64,000 nucleotides of DNA, taken from NCBI GenBank assembly GCA_965230535.1, contig OZ246009.1, forward strand, positions 1,364,001-1,428,000, given 5' to 3'. The notes beneath the pieces are model-generated. The model had not been told where the DNA came from and ran no database searches. It saw only the letters and a program-made list of their open reading frames with translations. This DNA comes from JAUILH01 sp965230535 (GTDB taxonomy: Bacteria; Bacteroidota; Bacteroidia; Flavobacteriales_D; JAUILH01). Positions 15,667-23,307 of this stretch are shown in pieces (positions within the stretch are counted from its first letter, which is position 1; every line of letters starts with the position of its first letter). A program made the translations under genes and the position numbers.

Positions 15667-16199
15667 GATTAGCAGAAGCCATATTAAACAACGAGCGCAC
15701 CAAGCAGCTTAATAGGAGTAAGACATTGGTAGCCACCAAACTCAAAGAACTGGTAAACAAACAATCTGAATGGGTGACTAAAACCTTGCATGAATCAGGA
15801 GTTGCCATAAGTGTGGTACTTCCTAAAAGTCTTGTACTCTCAATTCTGGTAAAGCATCTATCAAGTAATTCGGTGCTAAGAGAATCAGTAGCCAAAAAAC
15901 TACTTGAATTAGACAGCTATGCCAATGCAGACGGGAAAGGACTTGCCATTACTGGTGGTGTATTGTCGGCTCTTGGTTCTGTGTTGAGTGGGATAGGTAG
16001 AAGTCAGAACTATTCAACCGATCAGAACAGAGAACTCCAAATGGAGAAAATGCGCATGGAACAGCGCATGGAAGATGAAAGGCGCAGAAGAAGAAATACC
16101 GGGCTTTTCATCGGTATAGGCGTGGTGGTTGTGATCGGCATTGTGATCGCAGTAAAATCAGCTAAAGCCAAGGATGCAGCTAAACTAAAAACAGCTTAA
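15663..16199 (+). CDS. Membrane-anchored protein of the virus-like block (178 aa)
   Basis: The N-terminal half is basic and helical; a Gly/Ser-rich stretch (GGVLSALGSVLSGIGRSQ, about residues 98-115) is followed by a charged helix rich in Met, Glu and Arg and then a membrane segment (LFIGIGVVVVIGIVIAV, about 148-165) and a basic end. The start codon overlaps the previous stop by 4 bases. The same order, soluble helix then one anchor, is seen in its neighbours. Function unknown. Confidence 0.65.
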   Translation: MRLAEAILNNERTKQLNRSKTLVATKLKELVNKQSEWVTKTLHESGVAISVVLPKSLVLSILVKHLSSNSVLRESVAKKLLELDSYANADGKGLAITGGVLSALGSVLSGIGRSQNYSTDQNRELQMEKMRMEQRMEDERRRRRNTGLFIGIGVVVVIGIVIAVKSAKAKDAAKLKTA

Positions 16200-16200
16200 A

Positions 16201-16584
16201 ATGAGACTAACTAGAAACAAAGCGGAAGAAAAATTCGCGCTGTACAACGCAGCCGAACTAAAGGGGGAAGATGAATTGGCCGACCAATTAGAAAAAGAAC
16301 TCAATGCTGGCGGTTGGAGCATAGTTACTGATAAAGAAAACGGAGGTCTGACTATCCAGAAAGATTCTAGCGACGGTTTTCTATCAGGTTTTGGTGGCAA
16401 TTGGAACAACAACTTTAGAGACACTTCCAATCCATCAACATTTAGATCAAACTCAACAGCATCAAGAGGCATAACAACTGGACAAGCTGTATTGCTTGGA
16501 CTGATAGGCTTATCAATAGTTGCTGGCGTGGTGATCTACATACGCCATCAGAATAAAACAAGTATAGCAACAGCTAATGGATGA
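16201..16584 (+). CDS. Membrane-anchored protein of the virus-like block (127 aa)
   Basis: A charged N-terminal domain of about 60 residues begins MRLTRNKAEEKFALYNAAEL, then a Gly/Asn/Ser-rich linker (SGFGGNWNNNFRD) leads to one membrane segment (AVLLGLIGLSIVAGVVIYI, about residues 98-116). Its ATG is one base after the previous stop codon. Function unknown; probably part of the same membrane assembly. Confidence 0.65.
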   Translation: MRLTRNKAEEKFALYNAAELKGEDELADQLEKELNAGGWSIVTDKENGGLTIQKDSSDGFLSGFGGNWNNNFRDTSNPSTFRSNSTASRGITTGQAVLLGLIGLSIVAGVVIYIRHQNKTSIATANG

Positions 16585-16768
16585 TTGGAACAAATACAGG
16601 GAGGGACTACAAGCCTACAAAATAGGTTTTGGGGCAGGCGTGATGGGAGGAATAGCCATTTGCCTAGTAAGTGGAAAATTCTGGTTTACCCTGCCCATTA
16701 TGCTCGGACTTTTTTTCGGGGCGGTAGCCTTTCAACTAAAAACAAAAAACAATGACAAAGCAAGATAA
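16577..16768 (+). CDS. Small two-segment membrane protein (63 aa)
   Basis: Two hydrophobic segments (about residues 16-33, GFGAGVMGGIAICLVSG, and 35-53, FWFTLPIMLGLFFGAVAFQL) are separated by a very short turn, giving a hairpin in the membrane. It overlaps the previous gene by 8 bases and the next by 17. Size and topology would suit a minor membrane protein or a holin, but nothing decides between them. Confidence 0.6.
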   Translation: MDDWNKYREGLQAYKIGFGAGVMGGIAICLVSGKFWFTLPIMLGLFFGAVAFQLKTKNNDKAR

Positions 16769-17159
16769 CTTATCCAAGATGTTCTATAAGGACACCATAC
16801 AAGGAGATGACAAAGCACCGATTAATGGTGAACCTATAAGTGATGACCCTAGAATTGATTCGCCCGAAATAGAGGTAATCTATCCATTGGGTGAAATGGT
16901 TAAGTCCGATACAACAAAGGAAGAATCAGAGCCAGTTGCAGAGAAACCTACTCCTAGTGTAGAGGTTACAACAGTAGATGTGCCTACACAACAAGTCAGT
17001 GTTCAACAAGCTCCTGACAACAATAAAAAGGAAGAACCTCATGAGTGTAAAATGAGTTTGCAAGCCGCAGCTAAAGAACATTGGTTGCCTTTGACAATCT
17101 TCGGTCTAGCGGTATTGGGTATTGGTTTCGGCATTGGCAGAATTAAACCTAAATCATAG
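16752..17159 (+). CDS. Tail-anchored protein with disordered acidic domain (135 aa)
   Basis: Residues 1-100 are acidic, Pro/Thr/Val-rich and probably disordered (EPVAEKPTPSVEVTTVDVPT). One membrane segment follows at about residues 112-130 (WLPLTIFGLAVLGIGFGIG). Its stop codon overlaps the GTG start of the protease-like gene (TAGTG). Function unknown; a linker role, tethering another protein to the membrane, is conceivable. Confidence 0.6.
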   Translation: MTKQDNLSKMFYKDTIQGDDKAPINGEPISDDPRIDSPEIEVIYPLGEMVKSDTTKEESEPVAEKPTPSVEVTTVDVPTQQVSVQQAPDNNKKEEPHECKMSLQAAAKEHWLPLTIFGLAVLGIGFGIGRIKPKS

Positions 17160-17959
17160 TGACTTTTGATCTGAAACCATATAACAAGCCTTTTAACCTG
17201 ATTCTGAAAATTCGGGCAATGCTTCCAGTTAGATTGCTAGTTAGCATTTATGACCCGATTTCAGAAACGGTTTACATAGATCGCAAGGTTCATATTGGTG
17301 GAGCAAGGAAATTGACTTTTAAACTTCCTATTGTTCCAGACAGGTTGAGGGTAAGGATCATTGAACGTGAACTTCCAATTGGAGACAAGCACTTTAGGTT
17401 AGAGGAAATAAAAGTTGTACCAGATACCAAATGTCCGGTTGATCTGACTAAAGGAGATAAGACCTTTATCAAGTTTGCCAAATGGTTTGCTACGAATTTC
17501 AAAAGTCTGACAGCAGGCAGCAAGGGAACGATATACCAAAGCGGAAAATTCAATATTCTGCTATTGGATCAGCTCCTTGACCACAAAGGAAAGGTACTTA
17601 CAACACCTGCCAGAATTGGCAAAGGGACAGGCATTATTGAAGTCAATAAATCGGTCGTTGAAGACTATACTTTGCCAATGCTCATGCTGGTGCTTTTACA
17701 CGAGTACGCGCACTTCTATAAAAACCCTGAGTACGGAAGAGAAATAAGCAATGAATTGAGTGCAGATCTAATCGCACTTAATCTGGCACTCAATCTAGGT
17801 TTTGATACCGAGGAAGCTAAAGCGTGTTTCAAGTCAGTATTCGCAAAGAAAAACACGCGATTGAATAGACGTAGGAACGCAGCTATCAACGAGTACATCC
17901 AAAGGTTTAAGGCCAGAGAAAAGGACAGGTGTCAAAACACAAATATCGTAATGCCATGA
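17159..17959 (+). CDS. Zinc-metalloprotease-like protein (HExxH), 266 aa
   Basis: An N-terminal beta-rich domain (about 1-85) is followed by a protease-like domain with HEYAH at residues 181-185 in a helix (MLVLLHEYAHFYKN) and NELSAD at 198-203, where a Glu can be the third zinc ligand as in gluzincin-type enzymes. No signal peptide or membrane segment is present. The start is the GTG overlapping the previous stop; an ATG at 17219 is possible but would remove the first part of the beta domain. In a virion block this could be a maturation protease or a host-entry enzyme. The zinc site is visible; activity and role are inferred. Confidence 0.6.
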   Translation: MTFDLKPYNKPFNLILKIRAMLPVRLLVSIYDPISETVYIDRKVHIGGARKLTFKLPIVPDRLRVRIIERELPIGDKHFRLEEIKVVPDTKCPVDLTKGDKTFIKFAKWFATNFKSLTAGSKGTIYQSGKFNILLLDQLLDHKGKVLTTPARIGKGTGIIEVNKSVVEDYTLPMLMLVLLHEYAHFYKNPEYGREISNELSADLIALNLALNLGFDTEEAKACFKSVFAKKNTRLNRRRNAAINEYIQRFKAREKDRCQNTNIVMP

Positions 17960-18420
17960 CAGACCCAAGCAAACATATTCCAACGGGCAGTTCTTCGGCT
18001 GAAGAGTGGGTGGTGTGGCACAAGTCACTTAAAAGATGGTTCTCAAAAAATGAAGCAAACCAATATTGGGTGAGTTTCTGGAATCAAAGAGCTGGCGCTG
18101 GGTCAGATGCAGATGTAAACTCTCTTAGAGCGTACATGAAATCCCAAAATGTGAATCTGGTAACAGATACAAGCGGTGACGTTACCGATGCTCTTGTAAA
18201 AGCTGGTGATTGGATTGGTTCGGGAATGGAAATGACCAGGACACTTCTGTATGGTGGTGTCATTTTAGGCATGGGGCTAATCGCATACTATGTGATCGCT
18301 CAAACAAGACAAGGCAGAACAGCATCCGATATGGCCCTTGATGTAACAAGCATTAGAACGGGAGGAAGACTGAAAGCTGTGTCAGGTGCAGCAGGCACAA
18401 CAAAACTTTTGAAACAATGA
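17956..18420 (+). CDS. Membrane-anchored protein of the virus-like block (154 aa)
   Basis: The start is the ATG at 17956, which overlaps the previous stop (ATGA); a GTG at 17929 would lengthen the overlap. A Trp-rich helical domain comes first (EEWVVWHKSLKRWFSKNEANQY), with VNSLRAYMKSQNVNL. One membrane segment follows (LLYGGVILGMGLIAYYVIA, about residues 102-120), then a basic tail. Function unknown. Its stop overlaps the next ATG. Confidence 0.65.
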   Translation: MTDPSKHIPTGSSSAEEWVVWHKSLKRWFSKNEANQYWVSFWNQRAGAGSDADVNSLRAYMKSQNVNLVTDTSGDVTDALVKAGDWIGSGMEMTRTLLYGGVILGMGLIAYYVIAQTRQGRTASDMALDVTSIRTGGRLKAVSGAAGTTKLLKQ

Positions 18421-18899
18421 ACAAAACAGTAAAAACCATAGCAATCATAGGAGGCATTTCACTTATCGGAGGCATCATAGTCTATCCAGCCATTAAGAAA
18501 GTTGGAATACGTAAAAGGCTAGATGAAGCGCTTGAAAATCCATACACGGCAAGCGCAGTTGGAGGGCTTAATAAACTTCAACATGAAGGTGTTTTTGACA
18601 TCAGAAAATTTCAGTCTGCAACAAGCAAACACACTATATCCAGAATGGAAGCCAGAGAACGTGCCAGAATGGTATGGGATAACTACGGTGGTTGGATGTG
18701 GCAGAATGACAATGAAACAGCTATTATAAGTGCCTTTAATGGGCTTGGGCACATTGATGATGTGTCTTTAATCGCTCATGAGTTTTATGGCTTGTATGAT
18801 GAAGAACTATTGACGGTTCTGGAAAAAGCACTTGACAAAAACAACAAGGCGCAGTATCAACTTTTGATGGGGAAAATAATGACACTTCCTAGAGACTAA
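18417..18899 (+). CDS. Protein with N-terminal membrane anchor (160 aa)
   Basis: Residues about 5-24 are a hydrophobic anchor (TIAIIGGISLIGGIIVYPAI), and the rest is a charged helical domain with ISRMEARERARMVWDNYGGW. From here on in the operon the anchor moves from the C to the N terminus, so the soluble domain probably faces the other side of the membrane. The ATG overlaps the previous stop by 4 bases. Function unknown. Confidence 0.65.
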   Translation: MNKTVKTIAIIGGISLIGGIIVYPAIKKVGIRKRLDEALENPYTASAVGGLNKLQHEGVFDIRKFQSATSKHTISRMEARERARMVWDNYGGWMWQNDNETAIISAFNGLGHIDDVSLIAHEFYGLYDEELLTVLEKALDKNNKAQYQLLMGKIMTLPRD

Positions 18900-18903
18900 C
18901 AAA

Positions 18904-19509
18904 ATGAAAAAGAACACAAAAATAGCACTGATAATTGGGGGCGTTGTCCTCTTGGGTACAGGTATTGGCCTTGCTATCCATTACCTAAACAAGAAAAGGA
19001 AAGAGGAAGAAGAAGCCCAAGAACTTGAAGAAGCTTTGGCAAGAGATAAGACAGCAAGTACTTCAAATCCGCAAAGTGGTCAATCCCTTTCGGGATGGGA
19101 TGCCATTGTCGCCCAAGCTGGCGGGAATACGCCTGACATTTCAAACAGCAATCGAGTTGTACCAACATTCAACAGAGAAAATGAATTGTCCAACCCTTAT
19201 TCAGAAATAAAAGGTCAAATACTCTACCCAAAAGCCAAAGGTGAAAATGGAGGCTTTGGGTATGCCAATATCCGTACTTCAGCAGAGGTAAACACAGATC
19301 GCGGTTGGTGGGATTTTTCGGACAATTTTCTAACCAAAATATCTGCTGGAACTCCAATAGGGAAAGTAGTTAGTGAAGTAACAGGCACTTTCAATGGCTA
19401 TGGCTACCGGTGGTTCAAAGTCTGGCTGATGCACAAGGTAGGTTTTTGGGGAACTACACATGGATATGTACGTGGTGACAACGTGACATTTAAACCTTAT
19501 TCAAAATGA
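18904..19509 (+). CDS. N-terminally anchored protein with SH3-like domain (201 aa)
   Basis: An N-terminal membrane anchor (IALIIGGVVLLGTGIGLAIHYL, residues 7-28) is followed by a charged helix and a linker. The C-terminal part, from ANIRTSAEVNTDRGWWDF through FKVWL to THGYVRGDNVTF (about residues 118-198), has the order of a bacterial SH3 domain, which commonly binds peptidoglycan. With the adjacent PG-binding-like and muramidase genes it probably forms a cell-wall-penetration or lysis set. The domain call is by eye. Confidence 0.6.
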   Translation: MKKNTKIALIIGGVVLLGTGIGLAIHYLNKKRKEEEEAQELEEALARDKTASTSNPQSGQSLSGWDAIVAQAGGNTPDISNSNRVVPTFNRENELSNPYSEIKGQILYPKAKGENGGFGYANIRTSAEVNTDRGWWDFSDNFLTKISAGTPIGKVVSEVTGTFNGYGYRWFKVWLMHKVGFWGTTHGYVRGDNVTFKPYSK

Positions 19510-19910
19510 CAAAAAAGAAAAACAAAACGCTAAAAATCGTTGCCCTTTTTGGTGGGCTGGTTCTGGTGGGTGTCGGGGGGTATTTCCTTTTTACGCATTT
19601 GTCAGGAAAGTCAGAGGAAGAAGCAGCAGAGAACAAATACTTGCCTAGATCGTCTGGAGGCAATTCTTCAGGAGGTTCCGGCAGCACATATAATCAACCA
19701 TACCCAAAGGGAGAAGTCAAGCAAATGCAGGCATGGCTTTTAAGCAATGCCATGTTCTTTGGAAACACCTATGTGTCTGAGCAAATCAATGATACCGGAG
19801 GAATGGATGGAGTAATGGGTACAGGATTTTACAATGCTCTACAGGCAGCAGTTAAAGAGGGTTGGGTAAGTGACCTTAGAGACTTACACGATAAATCAAT
19901 AAACGCATAA
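19506..19910 (+). CDS. N-terminally anchored protein with peptidoglycan-binding-like domain (134 aa)
   Basis: The anchor lies at residues 8-26 (IVALFGGLVLVGVGGYFLF). After a Ser/Gly-rich linker, the C-terminal 65 residues read VKQMQAWLLSN, DTGGMDGVMGTGFYNALQAA, close to the PG_binding_1 pattern (VxxLQxxL, DGxxGxxTxxAV). It overlaps the previous gene by 4 bases and lies 4 bases before the muramidase gene. Likely role: hold the lytic apparatus against the cell wall. Confidence 0.6.
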   Translation: MTKKKNKTLKIVALFGGLVLVGVGGYFLFTHLSGKSEEEAAENKYLPRSSGGNSSGGSGSTYNQPYPKGEVKQMQAWLLSNAMFFGNTYVSEQINDTGGMDGVMGTGFYNALQAAVKEGWVSDLRDLHDKSINA

Positions 19911-19914
19911 CAAC

Positions 19915-20517
19915 ATGACAAGTTTTAAAAAAGCACAAAGAATAGTTGGCATCAACGAGGGTGGCTACCAAGATAATCCTAGAGATGAGGGAAACTATTA
20001 CAAGGGTAATTTGATTGGTACGAACTGGGGTATATCTGCTCCTGTTCTGGCTAATTACTTAGGTAGAATTCCGACAAAGCTAGAAATGCAGAATCTTCCA
20101 AGGGAAACTGCCGAACTAATCTTGAAAACCAACTATTGGTTAAAGAACAATTTGGACAAGCTTAATAATCAATCGGTGGCAACATTGATTTATGACGGAG
20201 TTGTAAATCAGGGTACTAACGCCATGCGCTTTTTGATGAATAAAGTCTCTAAAACCTTGAATAGACCAATTGACTATTACAAGGCTTTTTCTCTTGATGG
20301 TATTAAGCATTGGAATAGAATGAGCCAAAAGAAACTCTTTTACGCCATTAAGCAGGCGAGACGAGAAAAGTATCTATCAGGTAATCCAGCCTTTATTTCT
20401 GGATGGCTTAAAAGACTTGATAGAATCAAATACTACTCTAACAATTCACTTGGGCAGCTATTTCCAATTGCTGCTACTCTTAGTGTACTTGTGGGCATTT
20501 TTTTAATAGCGATATAA
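19915..20517 (+). CDS. GH108-type muramidase with C-terminal membrane segment
   Basis: The N terminus shows the GH108 signature: a catalytic Glu in INEGGYQDNPRDEGN, followed by GTNWGIS. The C-terminal half has the family's companion peptidoglycan-binding region (ATLIYDGVVNQGTNAMRFLM). Unlike most members, the protein ends in a membrane segment (LFPIAATLSVLVGIFLIAI, last 20 residues), so it would be tethered to a membrane. It should hydrolyse the N-acetylmuramyl-N-acetylglucosamine bond of peptidoglycan. With its anchored neighbours this fits a virion-associated entry lysin, but release of progeny is also possible. Confidence 0.75.
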   Translation: MTSFKKAQRIVGINEGGYQDNPRDEGNYYKGNLIGTNWGISAPVLANYLGRIPTKLEMQNLPRETAELILKTNYWLKNNLDKLNNQSVATLIYDGVVNQGTNAMRFLMNKVSKTLNRPIDYYKAFSLDGIKHWNRMSQKKLFYAIKQARREKYLSGNPAFISGWLKRLDRIKYYSNNSLGQLFPIAATLSVLVGIFLIAI

Positions 20518-21005
20518 TGAAACGAAAGTGGTTAACCATAGGAGCAATTATAGGTCTTGGAATAGTTGGAGGAATAGCAGCAACAGCCATGTCGATAGCT
20601 AATAAAATTGACTATGATGTGCTGTCATATTCGGTTCAACTTCTTTCAAGTGATGGGGTGACTTTCAGAATCATGTATGGTGTTACCAATCCATCAACTA
20701 TTGACCTTGATGTATGGAGCCAAAAATATGATGTCTTTGTAGCAGGGCATCATGTTTCCAAGGTGTCGGCCTTTGATCGCTATAAGCTTTCGGGTGGCAC
20801 TACCTCAATAATACCTATTGATGTGAGTGTAGTATTTGCCGAACTGGCTGAAAAGATGCCATCATTTGCCACGCTTTCATCAAGTGGTACTATAAAGGAT
20901 CTCCCTGTGGTAATAAAAGGCCATCTATCTGCCAAGTACGGACTACTGCGATTAAGCCGAATACCAATTAGAGCAGTCACAACACTAGGGTATTTAATGC
21001 CCTGA
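20517..21005 (+). CDS. LEA14-like (LEA type 2) membrane-anchored protein (162 aa)
   Basis: Residues 5-27 form an N-terminal anchor (WLTIGAIIGLGIVGGIAATA). The rest is a beta-sandwich whose IMYGVTNPSTIDLDVWSQKYDVF motif matches the LEA type 2/WHy domain (strand, then NP, then strand). Such domains are usually extracytoplasmic. The ATG overlaps the muramidase stop by one base. In this operon it may be a structural membrane protein. Family call by eye. Confidence 0.55.
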   Translation: MKRKWLTIGAIIGLGIVGGIAATAMSIANKIDYDVLSYSVQLLSSDGVTFRIMYGVTNPSTIDLDVWSQKYDVFVAGHHVSKVSAFDRYKLSGGTTSIIPIDVSVVFAELAEKMPSFATLSSSGTIKDLPVVIKGHLSAKYGLLRLSRIPIRAVTTLGYLMP

Positions 21006-21018
21006 TAAATCAACAATT

Positions 21019-21459
21019 ATGAAGTTAGAAGATTATCATACAAGAGAAGACTTGGCCTTTATAGAGGCTATTAGCAATATCATTTCAAAAAGAAATTACA
21101 ATCCCAAAAAGGCATTGATCTATTCAAAGTTCATTGGTGGAGCAAAAGGAATGTGCTTTTTCCTTATGGAAGAGGGTAAAGAACCAATTAGGCTCAAGCT
21201 GAAAGAGTTCATAAATAAGAAAATGATCTCGCTTAGAATTACACCTGACAAGATATTATCCATGCTTGAATCTTTCCACTTTTCAATGATGAAAGGGTTT
21301 AAGTTGAAAGATCACAAGAAACTGTATTACATCATGTGTAATGCGCACACTGATGGTAAACCGATCATAGGAACGGTCATAAACGGTAAGACCCAGTTAG
21401 TAAAACGGATTTCAGATATACTGGCAATTCTTGGAGAGGGGGACGATCAATTGAATTAG
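21019..21459 (+). CDS. Hypothetical soluble protein (146 aa)
   Basis: A basic protein without membrane segment or signal peptide, mostly helical with two strand pairs (GMCFFLMEEGKEPIRL, KPIIGTVINGKTQLVK). It marks a change from membrane proteins to soluble ones in the operon. Function unknown. Confidence 0.6.
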   Translation: MKLEDYHTREDLAFIEAISNIISKRNYNPKKALIYSKFIGGAKGMCFFLMEEGKEPIRLKLKEFINKKMISLRITPDKILSMLESFHFSMMKGFKLKDHKKLYYIMCNAHTDGKPIIGTVINGKTQLVKRISDILAILGEGDDQLN

Positions 21460-21463
21460 CGAT

Positions 21464-21682
21464 ATGCCCAAGTTGTCCAAATATGAAGCCTACGCGAGTG
21501 CAAAGGTCAATGGAATTGACTTCGATAAGGACTTTTTTGAGATTTCTTATTCAAAGACCTGGCACTTGGTTGAACTAGCCAAGCTAGTCGGTTACAGAAA
21601 GCCCATGAAAGCAAACGGTTCACTAGCAAGATATTTCTACTACCACCTACAAAAGCTACGCAAGAAACATAATTGGAAATAA
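21464..21682 (+). CDS. Hypothetical small basic protein (72 aa)
   Basis: A 72-residue Lys/Tyr-rich protein (MPKLSKYEAYASAKVNGIDF), ending KLRKKHNWK. It could be nucleic-acid-binding from its charge, but no motif is clear. It lies 4 bases after the 146-aa gene and 17 bases before the ATG of the next one. Confidence 0.55.
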   Translation: MPKLSKYEAYASAKVNGIDFDKDFFEISYSKTWHLVELAKLVGYRKPMKANGSLARYFYYHLQKLRKKHNWK

Positions 21683-21699
21683 TTAAAACAAAAGCAGAC

Positions 21700-22170
21700 A
21701 TGGAACAAGACGATCAACATAAAGAATTAATCAGCGAAACTTGCCAGAAGATCATTGGTAATATAGCTGTTAAAGAGGGTATTAATCCAAGCTTATTATT
21801 TGTTAGGATTGATCTGCCAGATATGGATAAGAAACCACTTTTGTCGCTATTCAAATTCAAAGAACGAATTAGAGAGTGTAGCCTGAAAGAACTTGTAAAA
21901 GCAGCGGGGGCCGGTGTATTTGCTGGACTCTATTCTATGAGCGTTAAAAAGATCATAAAAGATGTGTTTTCGTACGCTAACGAGAAGTTTAAACCAAGGG
22001 GCGTATCAGAGATATTCGCGCTTCTCTATTTATCTGGAAATGCGCCGGTAATTTCCTTATACGGAAAAGACGGTTTAAAAGAAACCATGCTTGTAGCAGA
22101 CATTATAAACGGGGCGTTAACAATCAAAGACGAAGAAGATGACCACAAAGCAGATTCTAGCCAAGATTAA
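21700..22170 (+). CDS. Hypothetical soluble protein (156 aa)
   Basis: I use the ATG at 21700; a TTG at 21673 would overlap the previous gene. The protein has a helical N terminus, a small Gly/Ala stretch (LVKAAGAGVFAGLYSMSVKK) that is too polar at its ends for a clear membrane segment, and an acidic C terminus. The next gene begins inside its last 32 bases. Function unknown. Confidence 0.55.
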   Translation: MEQDDQHKELISETCQKIIGNIAVKEGINPSLLFVRIDLPDMDKKPLLSLFKFKERIRECSLKELVKAAGAGVFAGLYSMSVKKIIKDVFSYANEKFKPRGVSEIFALLYLSGNAPVISLYGKDGLKETMLVADIINGALTIKDEEDDHKADSSQD

Positions 22171-22420
22171 AGAGGGGGCAGTTTGGATTGTACTTGGAGC
22201 AGTTGTATCAATAGTGCCTTTCTACTATAACACAAATGCCTCAATCGAATTGATTGAGGGTAAAGTACAAGTCCAAGAGCATGAAATAAATGAGGTTAAA
22301 ACCGAGTTTAATAATATTAAAGGGGTTCAAAGTGTTCAGGAAGAAAGACATATTAATATCCAAAGACGATTAGAAAGAATTGAGAAAAAGCTCGATTACC
22401 TAATTGAACAGGGACTTTAA
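22139..22420 (+). CDS. Small membrane protein with coiled coil (93 aa), holin-like
   Basis: One N-terminal membrane segment (AVWIVLGAVVSIVPFYYNT, about residues 14-32) is followed by a long charged coiled coil (VQEHEINEVKTEFNNIKG, ERHINIQRRLERIEKKL). The design resembles single-pass holin or spanin-like proteins of phages, but nothing is diagnostic. It overlaps the preceding gene by 32 bases. Confidence 0.55.
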   Translation: MTTKQILAKIKEGAVWIVLGAVVSIVPFYYNTNASIELIEGKVQVQEHEINEVKTEFNNIKGVQSVQEERHINIQRRLERIEKKLDYLIEQGL

Positions 22421-22546
22421 TAGTTCGGTCAACCCAAATACTAAATGGGGGTTACTTTTTCAGTAGTTCTGTATTATATTAAAGAGAGCAGTTATAGTTT
22501 CCAATAGATTTTGTCCTAGTATGTGGTGTATTGCAGGGCAAAAGGA

Positions 22547-22613
22547 AGCAAAGGGGACAGATGTGTGACAAAGAATCTCGCGGAATCTTAGCGCATCTGC
22601 CCATCCCTTGCTC
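22547..22613 (+). ncRNA. Candidate structured RNA between lysis-type genes
   Basis: In the 221-base gap 22421-22641, AGCAAaGGGgaCAGATG (from 22547) can pair with CATCTGcccatCCCTTGCT (to 22613) across an interior loop, with CTCGCGG in the apical part. Its base composition is less AT-rich than the surroundings. No T-run follows, so it is not an obvious terminator. Confidence 0.3.
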
Positions 22614-22641
22614 TTAATTCCAAAGTTAATTTTTTATTCCA

Positions 22642-23286
22642 TTGAAAACCAGAGATATTATACTGATTTCTTTAGGGCTTGTAGCCTCTGTATCATTAGT
22701 TTTTATACTCATCAAAAGAAATTATGGTAAGCGAAAACTGATAGACATTGCACTTTCAGAGTTAAAACACTGGAAATATCTGACCGAACTTTCACCTGCT
22801 GCAAGTTCCCTGCTAGTAAAGTATTGGAAGAGTGTGGGCAAATACTTTACCAAAGATCAGATGATGCGTGCCGATGTTCATGCCTCATGGCCTTGGTCTA
22901 GTGCATTTATATCCTATTTGTTCTTTAAATGGGGCGCAAAAGAACAGTTCCCATATAGTGCATCACATACAACCTACTTCCAGTTTGCCAAGGCTAATAG
23001 AGATAACCCAAAAGCATCATTAAGAGGGTTTAGGATTGACGAATACAAACCCAAGGAGGGCGATCTATTGGTTTACTCAAACGAAAGAGGAAAAGGCTAC
23101 CACACCTCTGGTTGGTTCAGATCACATGGAGAACTTATAACAAAAGTTGGCAAGGGGTTTCTGGAAGCCATTGGAGGGAATGTGTCTAACACAGTAAAAC
23201 TTTCGAGATACACCCTTGATGCAAATGGATATTTGACCAAAAATGAAAGAGATGTTTTCATGGTCATTCAAAATAATATCAGGTAG
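22642..23286 (+). CDS. DUF2272-type cell-wall hydrolase-like protein with N-terminal anchor
   Basis: The start is a TTG giving an anchor at residues 7-25 (ILISLGLVASVSLVFILI). The domain follows the DUF2272 pattern, a relative of NlpC/P60-CHAP peptidases: HASWPWSSAFISYLFFKWG, FPYSASHTTYFQFA, KEGDLLVYSNERG, SHGELITKVGKGFLEAIGGNVSNTVKL. Where CHAP enzymes have Cys in the first motif this family often has Ser. Likely acts on peptidoglycan or a glycan outside the cytoplasm. Together with the muramidase it makes a second cell-wall enzyme of the element. Confidence 0.6.
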   Translation: MKTRDIILISLGLVASVSLVFILIKRNYGKRKLIDIALSELKHWKYLTELSPAASSLLVKYWKSVGKYFTKDQMMRADVHASWPWSSAFISYLFFKWGAKEQFPYSASHTTYFQFAKANRDNPKASLRGFRIDEYKPKEGDLLVYSNERGKGYHTSGWFRSHGELITKVGKGFLEAIGGNVSNTVKLSRYTLDANGYLTKNERDVFMVIQNNIR

Positions 23287-23307
23287 ACAATTAACAATCA
23301 AAAACAA

